NCBI GenBank assembly: GCA_945870475.1
Contig: CAMBSR010000024.1
Coordinates: 1 to 15,202, forward strand
Length of the DNA stretch: 15,202 bases
Reading direction: 5' to 3'
Source of the DNA: Phycisphaera mikurensis NBRC 102666
Lineage (GTDB): Bacteria; Planctomycetota; Phycisphaerae; Phycisphaerales; SM1A02
Each line of letters starts with the position of its first letter. Positions within the stretch are counted from its first letter, which is position 1. A model generated the notes under the pieces. The model ran no database searches and had not been told where the DNA came from. It saw nothing but the letters and a program-made list of their open reading frames with translations. Below, one piece after another: positions 1 to 7,693 of the stretch. The translations under genes and the position numbers were made by a program.

Positions 1-953
1 ATGTGGTGGCCCCACACGATGAAGCTGAACATGGCGATGGCGATCGAGCTGAACGCGATGAAGCGGTAGCCGAAGATCGACCGGTGGCTGTTGACCGCGA
101 TGATCTCGCTGATGATGCCCATGGCGGGCAGGATCATGATGTACACGGCGGGGTGGCTGTAGAACCAGAAGAAGTGCTGGTAGAGCACCGGGTCGCCGCC
201 CATGGCCGGGTTGAAGATCCCGATGTTCACGGTGCGCTCGACGATCAGGAGCAGCAAGGTGATGCCGAGCACCGGGGTGGCGAGCACCTGGATGATGGCC
301 GTGGCATAGAGCGCCCACAGGAACAGGGGCATGCGGAACCAGGTCATGCCCGGGGGACGCAGCTTGTGCACCGTGACCACGAAGTTGAGGCCCGTGAAGA
401 TGGAGCTGAAGCCGAGCACGAAGGCGGCGGTCAGCACCGGGATCACGCCGCCCGCGGTGGTCGTGGTGGAGTACGGGGTGTAGAAGGTCCAGCCGGTGTC
501 GAAGCCGCCCATCGCGAGCGACGCGACGCACAGGATGGCGCCGGCGACCCAGAGGTAGTAGCTGAACAGGTTGAGGCGCGGGAAGGCCACGTCCTTCGCG
601 CCCAGCATGACCGGGAGAATGATGTTGCCGAGCGCCGCGGGGATGCTCGGGATGATCACCAGGAACACCATGATGGCGCCGTGCAGCGTGAACCACTGGT
701 TGTAGGTGTTGGCGTCCTCGGTGATGGTGGGACCTGGCGTCAGCAGCTCCGTGCGCACCAGCAGTGCGAAGACGCCGCCGAGCAGGAACGCGCCCAGCAC
801 GCTCCACATGTACATCACGCCGATGCGCTTGTGGTCGAGGGTGAAGATCCACGAGAACAGCCCGCGCGTGTGCGTCAGGTAGTTATCGCCTTCGGGGCGG
901 GCCTCGATCGTGTCTCGGACGGGGCCGGAGGACGGAAGCGGAATGGTGGTCAT
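1..953 (-). CDS. coxA: Cytochrome c oxidase subunit I, caa3 type (A2 family), partial
   Basis: This is the catalytic heme-copper subunit, which reduces O2 to water and pumps protons in the inner membrane. The 317 N-terminal codons are present and the gene runs off the left edge. H91 (FTLHG) is the expected low-spin heme ligand. H267 and Y271 in YSHPAVY are the CuB histidine and its cross-linked tyrosine. H316-H317 (WGHH), the other CuB pair, are the last residues in the window. YS replaces the glutamate of the GHPEVY form, which marks the A2 subfamily known from Rhodothermus and Thermus caa3 oxidases. Most of the translated part is hydrophobic transmembrane helix. The ATG at 953 is preceded by AGGAAG with an 8-nt spacer. 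It lies 47 bp after coxB and is the last visible gene of the respiratory operon. The identity is secure; the C-terminus and any coxC/coxD genes are not visible. Confidence 0.97.
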   Translation of the reverse strand, partial: MTTIPLPSSGPVRDTIEARPEGDNYLTHTRGLFSWIFTLDHKRIGVMYMWSVLGAFLLGGVFALLVRTELLTPGPTITEDANTYNQWFTLHGAIMVFLVIIPSIPAALGNIILPVMLGAKDVAFPRLNLFSYYLWVAGAILCVASLAMGGFDTGWTFYTPYSTTTTAGGVIPVLTAAFVLGFSSIFTGLNFVVTVHKLRPPGMTWFRMPLFLWALYATAIIQVLATPVLGITLLLLIVERTVNIGIFNPAMGGDPVLYQHFFWFYSHPAVYIMILPAMGIISEIIAVNSHRSIFGYRFIAFSSIAIAMFSFIVWGHH

Positions 954-961
954 GGTCTGGA

Positions 962-967
962 CTTCCT
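962..967 (-). promoter_or_regulatory. Shine-Dalgarno site of coxA
   Basis: AGGAAG on the minus strand lies 8 nt before the coxA ATG at 953. It is the clearest canonical ribosome binding site in the operon and supports this start. It sits in the 47-bp coxB-coxA gap. Confidence 0.7.
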
Positions 968-1000
968 GTTAGGTGGTCAATGCGTTCTTGGAGGCGCGCG

Positions 1001-2182
1001 TCACTTCGCGGCGTCGGCCTTCAGGTACTTGCCGGTCTTGGGATCGAAATCGCTGAGGTGTTCCATGTATCCGATCAGGGCGTCGACGGACTTGTCGTTC
1101 AGCTGTCCCTTGAAGGACGGCATGACGTTGCCGTAGCCGGGCACCACGTAGTCGCCGGGCACGAGGATCGAGGTGCGCACGTAGTCCTCCCACGTGCCGT
1201 ACTTCTTGCCGTCGCCGACGTTCGGGTAGGCCTTGACCCGCTCCACGATCCCCTGCCACGAAGGCCCGATGCCCTGGGAGCCGTCGAGGGAGTGGCACTG
1301 CTGGCAGCGCGCGAAGAGCTTGGGTCCGGCCTTGAAGAACAGCTCTTCCTCGGGGATCTTGTCGAGCCACTGGCTTTGGTCGATCATCCACTGGCTGAAC
1401 GACGCCTCGTCGAGGACGTAGACGTAGCGGTTCATCTTGGAGTGGCCGGTGCCGCAGTACTCGGTGCAGTGCAGGTTGTACACCTGCGCCGGATCCTCCG
1501 GACCCTCCACCTTCTTGGCGTTGGGGTTGCGCGGGCTCTTGCCGGGCTGGCCGGACGGGTAGTCGCACTGGAACCAAGCGTAGGAGTAGCGCCCGGGCAC
1601 GACGTCTCGCTTGACGCGGAAGTCGGGGATGTAGAGCGAGTGCAGCACGTCGCTCGAACGCAGGATCAGGCGCACCGGGCGGCCGGCGGGCACGTAGAGG
1701 TCGTCGCTGGTGGCACCGTTGGGGTACTGGAAGTTCCACGCCCACTTCTGCGCGGTGACCTTGATGTCGAAGGCATTCTTCGGCGCCGTGTAGATGTCGA
1801 GGTAGCTGCGGAAGCCCACCACGAAGATGCCGATCACGATGATGGTCGGGATGATCGACCAGGTGACCTCGAGCGGCGTGTTGTGGTGCGGGAAGTCGGT
1901 GCGGAAGCGCTCGCCCTTGCGGTGGCGGTACTTCACCACGAAGTACACCGTCAGCCCCACGACCAGCGCGACGAAGAAGTAGCAGATCCAGTTGATGACG
2001 TCGAGGGTGTGGTCGACGCCGCCGGAGATGGTGGAGGCGCCGGTGGGCATCCAGAAGGTGGGCGCCGTGGGTCCGGAGGCTGCCCCCGACGGGGCGGCCG
2101 GTTGGGCCCCCGACTGGGCCAGGACCGCGAGTGCGGAAGCCTGCGAGGCGGCGTGGCTGATGATCTGGGAAGTCATTGGCAT
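1001..2182 (-). CDS. coxB: Cytochrome c oxidase subunit II with fused cytochrome c (caa3)
   Basis: This 393-aa subunit accepts electrons from cytochrome c or directly from ACIII and passes them via CuA to subunit I. Two transmembrane helices (about 62-84 and 107-125) precede a periplasmic cupredoxin domain. The CuA ligands are visible: H181, then C239, E241, C243, H247 and M250 in CTEYCGTGHSKM. A C-terminal class I cytochrome c domain carries CQQCH (293-297), with M354 in VMPSF as likely axial ligand, which makes this a caa3-type enzyme. Residues about 208-233 form a polar insertion between the two halves of the CuA site, where many homologues have a short turn. The reading frame continues upstream to 2311, but that stretch overlaps sco and has no subunit II character. 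The ATG at 2182 has AAGGGA 8 nt upstream, and a second ATG lies at 2176. It follows sco by 37 bp. Confidence 0.96.
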   Translation of the reverse strand: MPMTSQIISHAASQASALAVLAQSGAQPAAPSGAASGPTAPTFWMPTGASTISGGVDHTLDVINWICYFFVALVVGLTVYFVVKYRHRKGERFRTDFPHHNTPLEVTWSIIPTIIVIGIFVVGFRSYLDIYTAPKNAFDIKVTAQKWAWNFQYPNGATSDDLYVPAGRPVRLILRSSDVLHSLYIPDFRVKRDVVPGRYSYAWFQCDYPSGQPGKSPRNPNAKKVEGPEDPAQVYNLHCTEYCGTGHSKMNRYVYVLDEASFSQWMIDQSQWLDKIPEEELFFKAGPKLFARCQQCHSLDGSQGIGPSWQGIVERVKAYPNVGDGKKYGTWEDYVRTSILVPGDYVVPGYGNVMPSFKGQLNDKSVDALIGYMEHLSDFDPKTGKYLKADAAK

Positions 2183-2190
2183 GGTGTTCG

Positions 2191-2196
2191 TCCCTT
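2191..2196 (-). promoter_or_regulatory. Shine-Dalgarno site of coxB
   Basis: AAGGGA on the minus strand lies 8 nt upstream of the ATG at 2182. It decides between this start and the 43-codon N-terminal extension of the same frame, which would overlap sco. It is embedded in CACGAAGGGACG, related to the CACGRAA leader core seen before actA, actB and actF. Confidence 0.6.
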
Positions 2197-2219
2197 CGTG
2201 AATTCGAGTCGGCTGCGCG

Positions 2220-3104
2220 TCAGTGCGCGGAGCCTCCGGTGTGCGCGGCCGCGGGCGGAGCCAGGCGACTTGCCTGTGCCTCGCGCCACCAGAACCAGCC
2301 CAGCCCACCACCCAGCACCATGAGCGTGAGCACGCCCCCGAGCTGCATGACGCGCATGGCCATCACCACGTAGCCGCCCGCCTGGGCGTCGTAGATGTGG
2401 CACCAGAGGATGATCCGGTCGAGCGTGGTGCCCACCTTGCCCTGCGAGGCCTCGAGGAGGGCCATGCGGACGTTGGCGGAGTCGTACTTCACGCCGTAGA
2501 GGACGCGGCTGAGGCGGCCGTCCGGCGTGAGGATGAAGATGCCGGCGGCGTGCGAGTACTCGCCGTTCTCCTGCATGCGGTATTCGAAGCCCACCGCGTC
2601 GGTGACCGAGCGGATGGACGACTCCTCTCCGGTGAGGAAGTGCCAGCCTGCCGCGGACTTCGGCCGGCCGTACTCGGCGACGTAGCCCGCCTTCTTGCCT
2701 TCGGCGAGGTCCGGGCCTTCCTTCGGGTTCACCGAGAGGGCGATGATGTCGTATTGCTGGCCCACCGTCCAGTCCATGTCCTGGATGCCGCGCACCAGCG
2801 CGTTCATCACCAGGCTGCAGAGCATCGGGCACTTCATGTAGCCGATCTGCAGGATGGCCGGGCGATCCTTCGGCAGGACGTCGCGCAGGGTCACGGGGTT
2901 CCCGTGATCGTCGCGGAACGTGGCCGAGAGCGGCAGCTGGGAGTCCAGCTTGTCGATGATGGTGACGCCCTCGAGCTCCGGGATCGCATCGGCGGTGGGG
3001 GCCGAAGGGACGTATCCGCCGCCGACCGACACCTGCGCGCACAGCGTCGCGGTGGCGGCGCTTGCGGCGAGCGAGGCGAGGATGTTGCGGGCGATGCGCA
3101 TCAT
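2220..3104 (-). CDS. SCO1/SenC family copper chaperone
   Basis: SCO proteins are membrane-anchored, thioredoxin-like copper chaperones that help assemble the CuA centre of subunit II. This 294-aa protein has the copper ligands of the family: C92 and C96 (CPMLC) and H185 (YSHAAG), with the thioredoxin-like core at about 45-230. The N-terminus looks like a secretory signal ending near residue 23. It has C22 but a poor lipobox, so lipidation is doubtful. After the core comes a CHIYD motif and a C-terminal transmembrane helix (about 250-273), followed by a short tail containing H288 and H294. This C-terminal anchor is seen in SCO homologues from caa3/ACIII operons and differs from the N-terminal anchor of mitochondrial Sco1. 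The start is one of two adjacent ATGs (3104 or 3101), with no strong Shine-Dalgarno. It lies 16 bp after the preceding gene and directly before coxB, its likely client. Confidence 0.93.
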   Translation of the reverse strand: MMRIARNILASLAASAATATLCAQVSVGGGYVPSAPTADAIPELEGVTIIDKLDSQLPLSATFRDDHGNPVTLRDVLPKDRPAILQIGYMKCPMLCSLVMNALVRGIQDMDWTVGQQYDIIALSVNPKEGPDLAEGKKAGYVAEYGRPKSAAGWHFLTGEESSIRSVTDAVGFEYRMQENGEYSHAAGIFILTPDGRLSRVLYGVKYDSANVRMALLEASQGKVGTTLDRIILWCHIYDAQAGGYVVMAMRVMQLGGVLTLMVLGGGLGWFWWREAQASRLAPPAAAHTGGSAH

Positions 3105-3120
3105 GGAACCGTAGGCAGGA

Positions 3121-3579
3121 TCACTTCTTCTGGCCGGGCGCAGTTGCCGGTGCCGGCGCAGACGCCGCGGGGGCGGCCGGAGCGGACTTCTTTGCGGACG
3201 CGCTGGGGACGGCGAGCGACGGGTTGCCCGCCACCATCTGCATGGCGTCGGACACCTTGATGCGCTCGCGCGTCACCTGCTGGCCACCCACCTCGATGGT
3301 GTAGGAGCCGGCGGAGTCGAGCAGGTCCTTCTGGCGTGCCGTCAGGTCCTTGAGGGCCACATACTCGGGCTCGATGACCTTGGCCTCGAACTCGTTGCCC
3401 TCGGTCTGGAAGTAGATGACGCTGATGGCGATGACGAGCGCCGCGAGGATGGCGATGCCCATCAGGGCCACCAGCCAGGTCTTGCCTGCCTCCGGATCGT
3501 CCCAGAGGATCCCGGTGGAGGTCTCGAATTCGTTCTGCTGCGTTGCGGTGGACATGGTGTGTTCCGTTGGTTGGCTCAC
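3121..3579 (-). CDS. Small one-TM protein between actF and sco, function unknown
   Basis: I do not recognise a named family for this 152-aa protein. Its layout is a polar N-terminus (1-33), one transmembrane helix (about 35-57), a conserved-looking polar domain (about 60-120) and an Ala/Pro-rich tail ending in lysines (about 124-152). The segment IKVSDAMQMVAGN resembles the IPIxxAMELV motif I recall from small proteins encoded beside SCO in ACIII/caa3 operons of other phyla. By position it may be an accessory ACIII or oxidase subunit or an assembly factor, which is inference. The GTG at 3579 overlaps the actF stop as GTGA. An ATG at 3555, with GGAA 6 nt upstream, is an equally good start and would remove 8 residues. 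It lies 16 bp before sco, so co-expression with copper-centre assembly is likely. Confidence 0.8.
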   Translation of the reverse strand: MSQPTEHTMSTATQQNEFETSTGILWDDPEAGKTWLVALMGIAILAALVIAISVIYFQTEGNEFEAKVIEPEYVALKDLTARQKDLLDSAGSYTIEVGGQQVTRERIKVSDAMQMVAGNPSLAVPSASAKKSAPAAPAASAPAPATAPGQKK

Positions 3580-4877
3580 ATGTTCTGGAACGCCAGGCTC
3601 TCGCCGAGCGACGGGTCGCGCGAGGCCAGGAGCGACTTGCCCTTGAGCGAACGGGCGGTCATCGCGAGCACCAGCGCGAGGACGCCGGCGGCCAGGAAGA
3701 TGAGCGTCGGGTCGCCCAGGTGCGGCGAGTCGCTGGCGTGCTTCTCGGCGAACTCGCGGTAGTTGGCGAACTCGCCCAGGTCATGCGGCACGTGCGGCAT
3801 GATCAGGTAGTACAGGTCGATGAAGCCGAAGACGAGCATCCACACGCAGCCGGCGGCCAGCGTGGCGGGCCAGCGCTTGGGCCAGCGCGAGATGAGGAAG
3901 ACGAACGGCAGCACGAAGTGGCCGAAGAGGAGCGCCCAGCTCAGCCAGAGCCAGCCGCCGACCTGGCGCGGGAGGTACCACGCGGTCTCTTCAGGGAGGT
4001 TTCCATACCAGATCAGCATGAACTGGCTGAACGCGATGTACGCCCAGAACACCACGCCGAAGGCGAAGATGAGCTTGCCGAGGTCCTGGTAGTGCTCGGC
4101 CGTGATGATGCCCTTGAGCTGGCCGTCGCGCTGCAGGCGCAGGCAGATGAGGGTCATGACGCTGTAGCCGCAGGTGACGCACGCGGCGAAGAAGTACACG
4201 CCGAACATGGTGCTGAACCATGCGGGCGAGAGGCTCATCATCCAGTCGACGGCAGCGAAGGTGATCGTGAGGCCGAAGAGGATCATCGACGGGCCGGCCC
4301 ACTTGCGGCAGGTGGCGGTGATGGCCGGATCGCCGGTGCGGTCCTGGCGGAGGCTCGAGGTCCAGAAGAAGCTGGCGAGCCCGCCCCACACCACGAAGTA
4401 GATGGCGGCGCGGACGAAGAAGAACCTCTCGTTGAGGAAGCCGGACTTGTTGGCCACCAGCTGCGCCTCGGCAGGCGAGATCTTGGCCATCTCTTCCAGG
4501 TTGGCCCAGGGGAAGAGCTCGTCCAGGTGGCCGGTCCAGCCCATCCACGCGATCGGCAGGAAGAGCACCCACATCCAGCGCAGGTTCTGCGCGAGTGCCT
4601 CGGCCGGGCGGCGCACCGCGACGCTCCAGCCGGCGCGCGTCAGGTGCTGCACGATGACGAAGAAGAGCGCGCCCAGGCAGATCGCCAGCGCGAACATCAT
4701 GCACACCAGGTAGGTGCGGGCGAAGTGCGCGGTGTCGCCGGAACGGAAGCCGTTCCAGGCGCCGAAGCCCAGGAAGGCGGCGGCGGCGATCCCGCAGTTG
4801 CGCGCGTGCATCGCGAGGCTCGAGCCGGTCAGGTTGCCGGCGGAGAGGTCGGGCGCGTGATGGTGGTCGTGGGCCAT
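3576..4877 (-). CDS. actF: Alternative complex III subunit ActF (NrfD/PsrC-like membrane protein)
   Basis: ActF is one of two homologous NrfD-like integral membrane subunits of ACIII, the quinol:electron acceptor oxidoreductase that replaces the bc1 complex. This 433-aa protein is almost all hydrophobic, with about ten helices, for example 55-78, 103-115, 155-172, 197-215, 226-246, 268-290, 307-329, 340-360 and 391-408. The segment at about 262-300, with DLGKLIFAFGVVFWAYIAF followed by QFMLIWYGN, is characteristic of ActF. The N-terminus is His-rich (MAHDHHHAPD). The ATG at 4877 lies 41 bp after actE, and a leader motif nearly identical to that of actB sits 9-22 nt upstream. Its stop overlaps the next gene as GTGA. 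Identity is supported by both sequence and gene order. Confidence 0.94.
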   Translation of the reverse strand: MAHDHHHAPDLSAGNLTGSSLAMHARNCGIAAAAFLGFGAWNGFRSGDTAHFARTYLVCMMFALAICLGALFFVIVQHLTRAGWSVAVRRPAEALAQNLRWMWVLFLPIAWMGWTGHLDELFPWANLEEMAKISPAEAQLVANKSGFLNERFFFVRAAIYFVVWGGLASFFWTSSLRQDRTGDPAITATCRKWAGPSMILFGLTITFAAVDWMMSLSPAWFSTMFGVYFFAACVTCGYSVMTLICLRLQRDGQLKGIITAEHYQDLGKLIFAFGVVFWAYIAFSQFMLIWYGNLPEETAWYLPRQVGGWLWLSWALLFGHFVLPFVFLISRWPKRWPATLAAGCVWMLVFGFIDLYYLIMPHVPHDLGEFANYREFAEKHASDSPHLGDPTLIFLAAGVLALVLAMTARSLKGKSLLASRDPSLGESLAFQNM

Positions 4878-4885
4878 GCTGTGTC

Positions 4886-4899
4886 TTTCGTGTCTGGTG
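4886..4899 (-). promoter_or_regulatory. Leader motif upstream of actF, copy of the actB motif
   Basis: The minus strand reads CACCAGACACGAAA at 9-22 nt before the actF ATG. The actB leader has CACCAGACACGGAA at the same distance, so 13 of 14 bases match. No better Shine-Dalgarno is visible. It may act as a ribosome binding or translational control element; the function is inferred only. Confidence 0.35.
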
Positions 4900-4918
4900 C
4901 TGTCGGTGCGTGGCGTGC

Positions 4919-5593
4919 TCAGTTGGCCGCGCCGGCGACCTTCGCGCCGGAGGAGCCGGCGTCCTGGCTGAACTGCAGCGCCTTGACGTAGGCGGCGATC
5001 GCCCAGCGGTCGGTGACGGAGATCTGCGCGCCGTAGCCGGCCATGTTGCGGATGCCGTGGGTGATGGTGTTGAAGAGCTGCCCCATGGGCTGGTGGCGCG
5101 TGGTCTCGTCATGCAGGCTCTTGGCGGCGACCCACTGGGTGCCGTTGACGGGGCCGTTGACGTTGGAGACCAGCTCCATGGCGCGCTGGTTCACGGCGCC
5201 GTCGCCGTAGCCCGAGTAGCCGTGGCAGGCCGAGCAGTAGATGTTGAAGCGCTGCTGGCCGCGCTCGAGCGTGGCCTGGTCGAGCTTCATCGAGGTCGGC
5301 AGCGCGGTGGCCCACTGGCCATCCACGACGCCCTCGAACATGTGCGTGTCCACGTAGGACTCGCCGCGCGCCACGGAGCCCTGCACGGGCGGGCGCATGG
5401 CGCGGCCGTCGGCGAACAGCGGGTTCGGCGCCTGGGCCTTGAACTTCGGCTGGAAGTCCATGTCCCAGAAGATGTGGATTGGACGGTTCGGGCTCGGCGT
5501 CGCACGCATGCGTGCGAAGACCAGCGGCGGGATCAGCGCGATGCAGCCGCCGATCATGAGGACGTAGACGATGATGCGGGGAATCTTGAACAC
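4919..5593 (-). CDS. actE: Alternative complex III subunit ActE, monoheme cytochrome c
   Basis: ActE is the periplasmic monoheme cytochrome of ACIII and helps carry electrons out of the complex. This 224-aa protein has one CSACH heme site (C120, C123, H124), and M184 in IRNMAGY is the probable sixth ligand. The N-terminus (MFKIPR plus a hydrophobic stretch to about 26) is a membrane anchor or signal. IGGC at 14-17 is a weak lipobox, and ActE is reported as lipid-anchored in at least one solved ACIII, so C17 could be lipidated here. The class I cytochrome c fold spans about 105-208, ending with the RWAIAAYVKALQ helix. The start is GTG at 5593, one base after the actD stop. The next gene is actF after 41 bp. 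Confidence 0.94.
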   Translation of the reverse strand: MFKIPRIIVYVLMIGGCIALIPPLVFARMRATPSPNRPIHIFWDMDFQPKFKAQAPNPLFADGRAMRPPVQGSVARGESYVDTHMFEGVVDGQWATALPTSMKLDQATLERGQQRFNIYCSACHGYSGYGDGAVNQRAMELVSNVNGPVNGTQWVAAKSLHDETTRHQPMGQLFNTITHGIRNMAGYGAQISVTDRWAIAAYVKALQFSQDAGSSGAKVAGAAN

Positions 5594-5594
5594 G

Positions 5595-6206
5595 TCAGTC
5601 CTCCACCACCGCTTCGACGGCGGATGCGCCGAGGGACTTCAGGAAGGCCTCGGTCTTGCTGCGGTAGAAGCGCGGGTCCCGCGCCTCGATGGAAATGAAG
5701 AATCGGTCGTCGGACGCGCGGCGGAAGCGCTCGCACGTGAAGAGCGGGTTGTGCAAGCGCGGCAGGTGGTTCATGAGGAGCATGAGGCCCACGCAGCTGA
5801 GCGCCGAGAACAGGATGGTGAGCTCGAACATCACGGGGATGAACGCCGGGATGCTGAGCGCGGGCTTGCCGCTGATGAGGAACGGGTAGCCGGTCACCCA
5901 CACCATGGCCCAGACGGTGAAGTCGAAGGAGTTGGTGAAGAGCTGGAGCACGAGGCCCGTGGTGCATCCGGCGGCGCCGGCGCAGAAGACCAGCACCGGC
6001 AGGATGGTGCGCTGGATGCCCATGGCGCCGTCGAGCCCGTGCACGGGGAACGGCGTGTGGCAGTCCCAGTAGCGGTAGCCGGCGTCGCGGACCTTCTCGG
6101 CCGCGGCCATGATCTGCGCGGGGTTCTCGAATTCCGCCAGCAGGCAGTTCAGCCGGGCAGGCGCAATCGTCTTCGTCTCGGTCTGTGTGGTGGTGAGCGT
6201 GGTCAC
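5595..6206 (-). CDS. actD: Alternative complex III subunit ActD (DUF3341 family)
   Basis: ActD is a small membrane subunit of ACIII without known cofactors that packs against the NrfD-like subunits. This 203-aa protein has a soluble N-terminal domain (about 15-66) containing the family's FENPAQIMAAAEKVRDAGY and HTPFPVHGLD-type segments. Two transmembrane helices follow (about 67-89 and 121-146), then a soluble tail with FFISIEARDPRF. The same reading frame stays open far upstream, to 7520, but that part is only a shadow of actC. The start is GTG at 6206, forming a GTGA overlap with the actC stop, and the next in-frame ATG would delete the conserved N-terminus. The stop is one base before actE. 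Confidence 0.93.
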   Translation of the reverse strand: MTTLTTTQTETKTIAPARLNCLLAEFENPAQIMAAAEKVRDAGYRYWDCHTPFPVHGLDGAMGIQRTILPVLVFCAGAAGCTTGLVLQLFTNSFDFTVWAMVWVTGYPFLISGKPALSIPAFIPVMFELTILFSALSCVGLMLLMNHLPRLHNPLFTCERFRRASDDRFFISIEARDPRFYRSKTEAFLKSLGASAVEAVVED

Positions 6207-7693
6207 TTGGTGTCTCCGGGCTCGTGCGCGGCGGCCGGGCTGGCGCCCGCCCCGTGCGAGTGGCCCCAGCCTTCCCAGTGCGGGTCGGCCTGCGGCATGA
6301 CGGCCTTGACCTCGGCGATGGCGATCATCGGGAGGAAGCGGCAGAAGAGGAGGAACAGCACGCCGAAGAGGCCGAAGGCCCCGAGCATGGTGCCGATGTC
6401 GACCCAGGTGGGCTCGAACTTGTCCCAGCTGGTGGGCAGGAAGTCGTTGGCCAGGCTGGTGACGATGATCACGAAGCGCTCGAACCACATGCCCACGTTG
6501 ACGAAGAGGCTGAGGACGAACATCAGCGGGATGCTGGTGCGGATCTTCCTGAACCAGAAGAGCTGCGGCGTGATGACGTTGCAGCTGACCATGATCCAGT
6601 AGGCCCAGGCGTACTGGCCGAAGGCACGGTTCATGAACGCGAACTTCTCGAAGAGCGCGCCCGAGTACCACGCGATGAAGAACTCCATGCCGTACGCGTA
6701 GCCGACCATGCACCCGGTCACCAGGATGACCTTGTTCATGTTGTCGAGGTGGCGCAGCGTGATGAGGTTCTTCAGGCCGAAGAGCTCGCGCGCCGGCACC
6801 GCGAGCGTCACCACCATGGCGAAGCCACTGAAGATGGCGCCCGCGACGAAGTACGGCGGGAAGATGGTGGTGTGCCAGCCCGGGAGCTGGCTGGTGGCGA
6901 AGTCGAAGGACACGACGCTGTGCACGGAGAGCACGAGCGGCGTGGAGAGCGCGGCCAGCAGCAGGTAGGCGCGCTCGTAGCGGTGCCAGTGGCGGTTGGA
7001 GCCGCGCCACCCCAGCGAGAACAGGCCGTAGGCGATCTGCTGGACCTTGCCCTTGGCGCGGTCGCGCATGGTGGCCAGGTCCGGCACCAGGCCGACGTAC
7101 CAGAAGAGGAGCGACACCGTGAAGTAGGTGCTCACCGCGAACACGTCCCAGAGGAGCGGGCTGCGGAACTGGGGCCACATGGCCATCTGGTTCGGGATCG
7201 GGAACAGCCAGTAGGCCAGCCAGACGCGGCCGATGTGGATGCCCGGGAAAATGCCGGCGCAGATGACCGCGAAGATGGTCATTGCCTCGGCGAAGCGGTT
7301 GATGCCCGTGCGCCACTTCTGGCGGAACAGGAACAGGATGGCGCTGATCAGCGTGCCTGCGTGGCCGATGCCGACCCAGAACACGAAGTTGGTGATGTCG
7401 AACGCCCACATCACGGGGTTGTTGAGGCCCCAGACGCCGACGCCGGTGAAGATCAGGTAGTGGACGACGAAGCCCAGGTTGAGCACCAGGAGCATGCTCA
7501 GCGCGAACATGATGTTCCACGCCATGGGCACCTTGCGGAGCTCGTTGGGCCGGCAGACGGTCGCGGTGACCTCGCCGAAGTCCTTCACTCCGAGCACGAG
7601 GGGCGAACGCTTGCCCGGCGTCTCGCCGGTGTTGTCGATCTCGGTGAATCCGTGCATCGGGCGTCCGTGGTCAGGGGCGGGGATGGTGCTCAC
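6203..7693 (-). CDS. actC: Alternative complex III subunit ActC (NrfD-like, quinol site)
   Basis: ActC is the NrfD/PsrC-like membrane subunit thought to carry the quinol-oxidising site of ACIII next to ActB. This 496-aa protein has a soluble N-terminus (1-54) followed by about ten helices, for example 57-82, 97-123, 137-162, 183-203, 240-262, 279-299, 320-342, 360-380, 388-412 and 433-455. Recognisable family segments include WGLNNPVMWAFDITNFVFW (88-106), GIGHAGTLISAILFLFRQKW (108-127) and the FPGIHIGRVW region near 149-158. The C-terminal tail has several His and Trp residues (HWEGWGHSHG, 472-481). The GTG at 7693 overlaps the actB stop as GTGA. An ATG at 7657 is possible but would lose the coupled arrangement. 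The stop overlaps actD in the same way. Confidence 0.95.
   Translation of the reverse strand: MSTIPAPDHGRPMHGFTEIDNTGETPGKRSPLVLGVKDFGEVTATVCRPNELRKVPMAWNIMFALSMLLVLNLGFVVHYLIFTGVGVWGLNNPVMWAFDITNFVFWVGIGHAGTLISAILFLFRQKWRTGINRFAEAMTIFAVICAGIFPGIHIGRVWLAYWLFPIPNQMAMWPQFRSPLLWDVFAVSTYFTVSLLFWYVGLVPDLATMRDRAKGKVQQIAYGLFSLGWRGSNRHWHRYERAYLLLAALSTPLVLSVHSVVSFDFATSQLPGWHTTIFPPYFVAGAIFSGFAMVVTLAVPARELFGLKNLITLRHLDNMNKVILVTGCMVGYAYGMEFFIAWYSGALFEKFAFMNRAFGQYAWAYWIMVSCNVITPQLFWFRKIRTSIPLMFVLSLFVNVGMWFERFVIIVTSLANDFLPTSWDKFEPTWVDIGTMLGAFGLFGVLFLLFCRFLPMIAIAEVKAVMPQADPHWEGWGHSHGAGASPAAAHEPGDTK

Noticed and set aside
2183..2311. 43-codon N-terminal extension of coxB
   Set aside because: It overlaps the sco 3' end, is Arg/Pro-rich and would place nonsense before the normal subunit II N-terminus. 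The ATG at 2182 has a good Shine-Dalgarno.
3543..4991. Plus-strand open frame of 482 codons antisense to actF and actE
   Set aside because: Its composition is Glu/His/Arg/Ala-rich and repetitive with no recognisable motif, and it lies over the membrane-protein gene actF. It is a codon-bias shadow.
6207..7520. Upstream extension of the actD reading frame
   Set aside because: It lies wholly inside actC in another frame and is Arg/Pro/His-rich. The conserved ActD sequence begins at the GTGA overlap at 6206.
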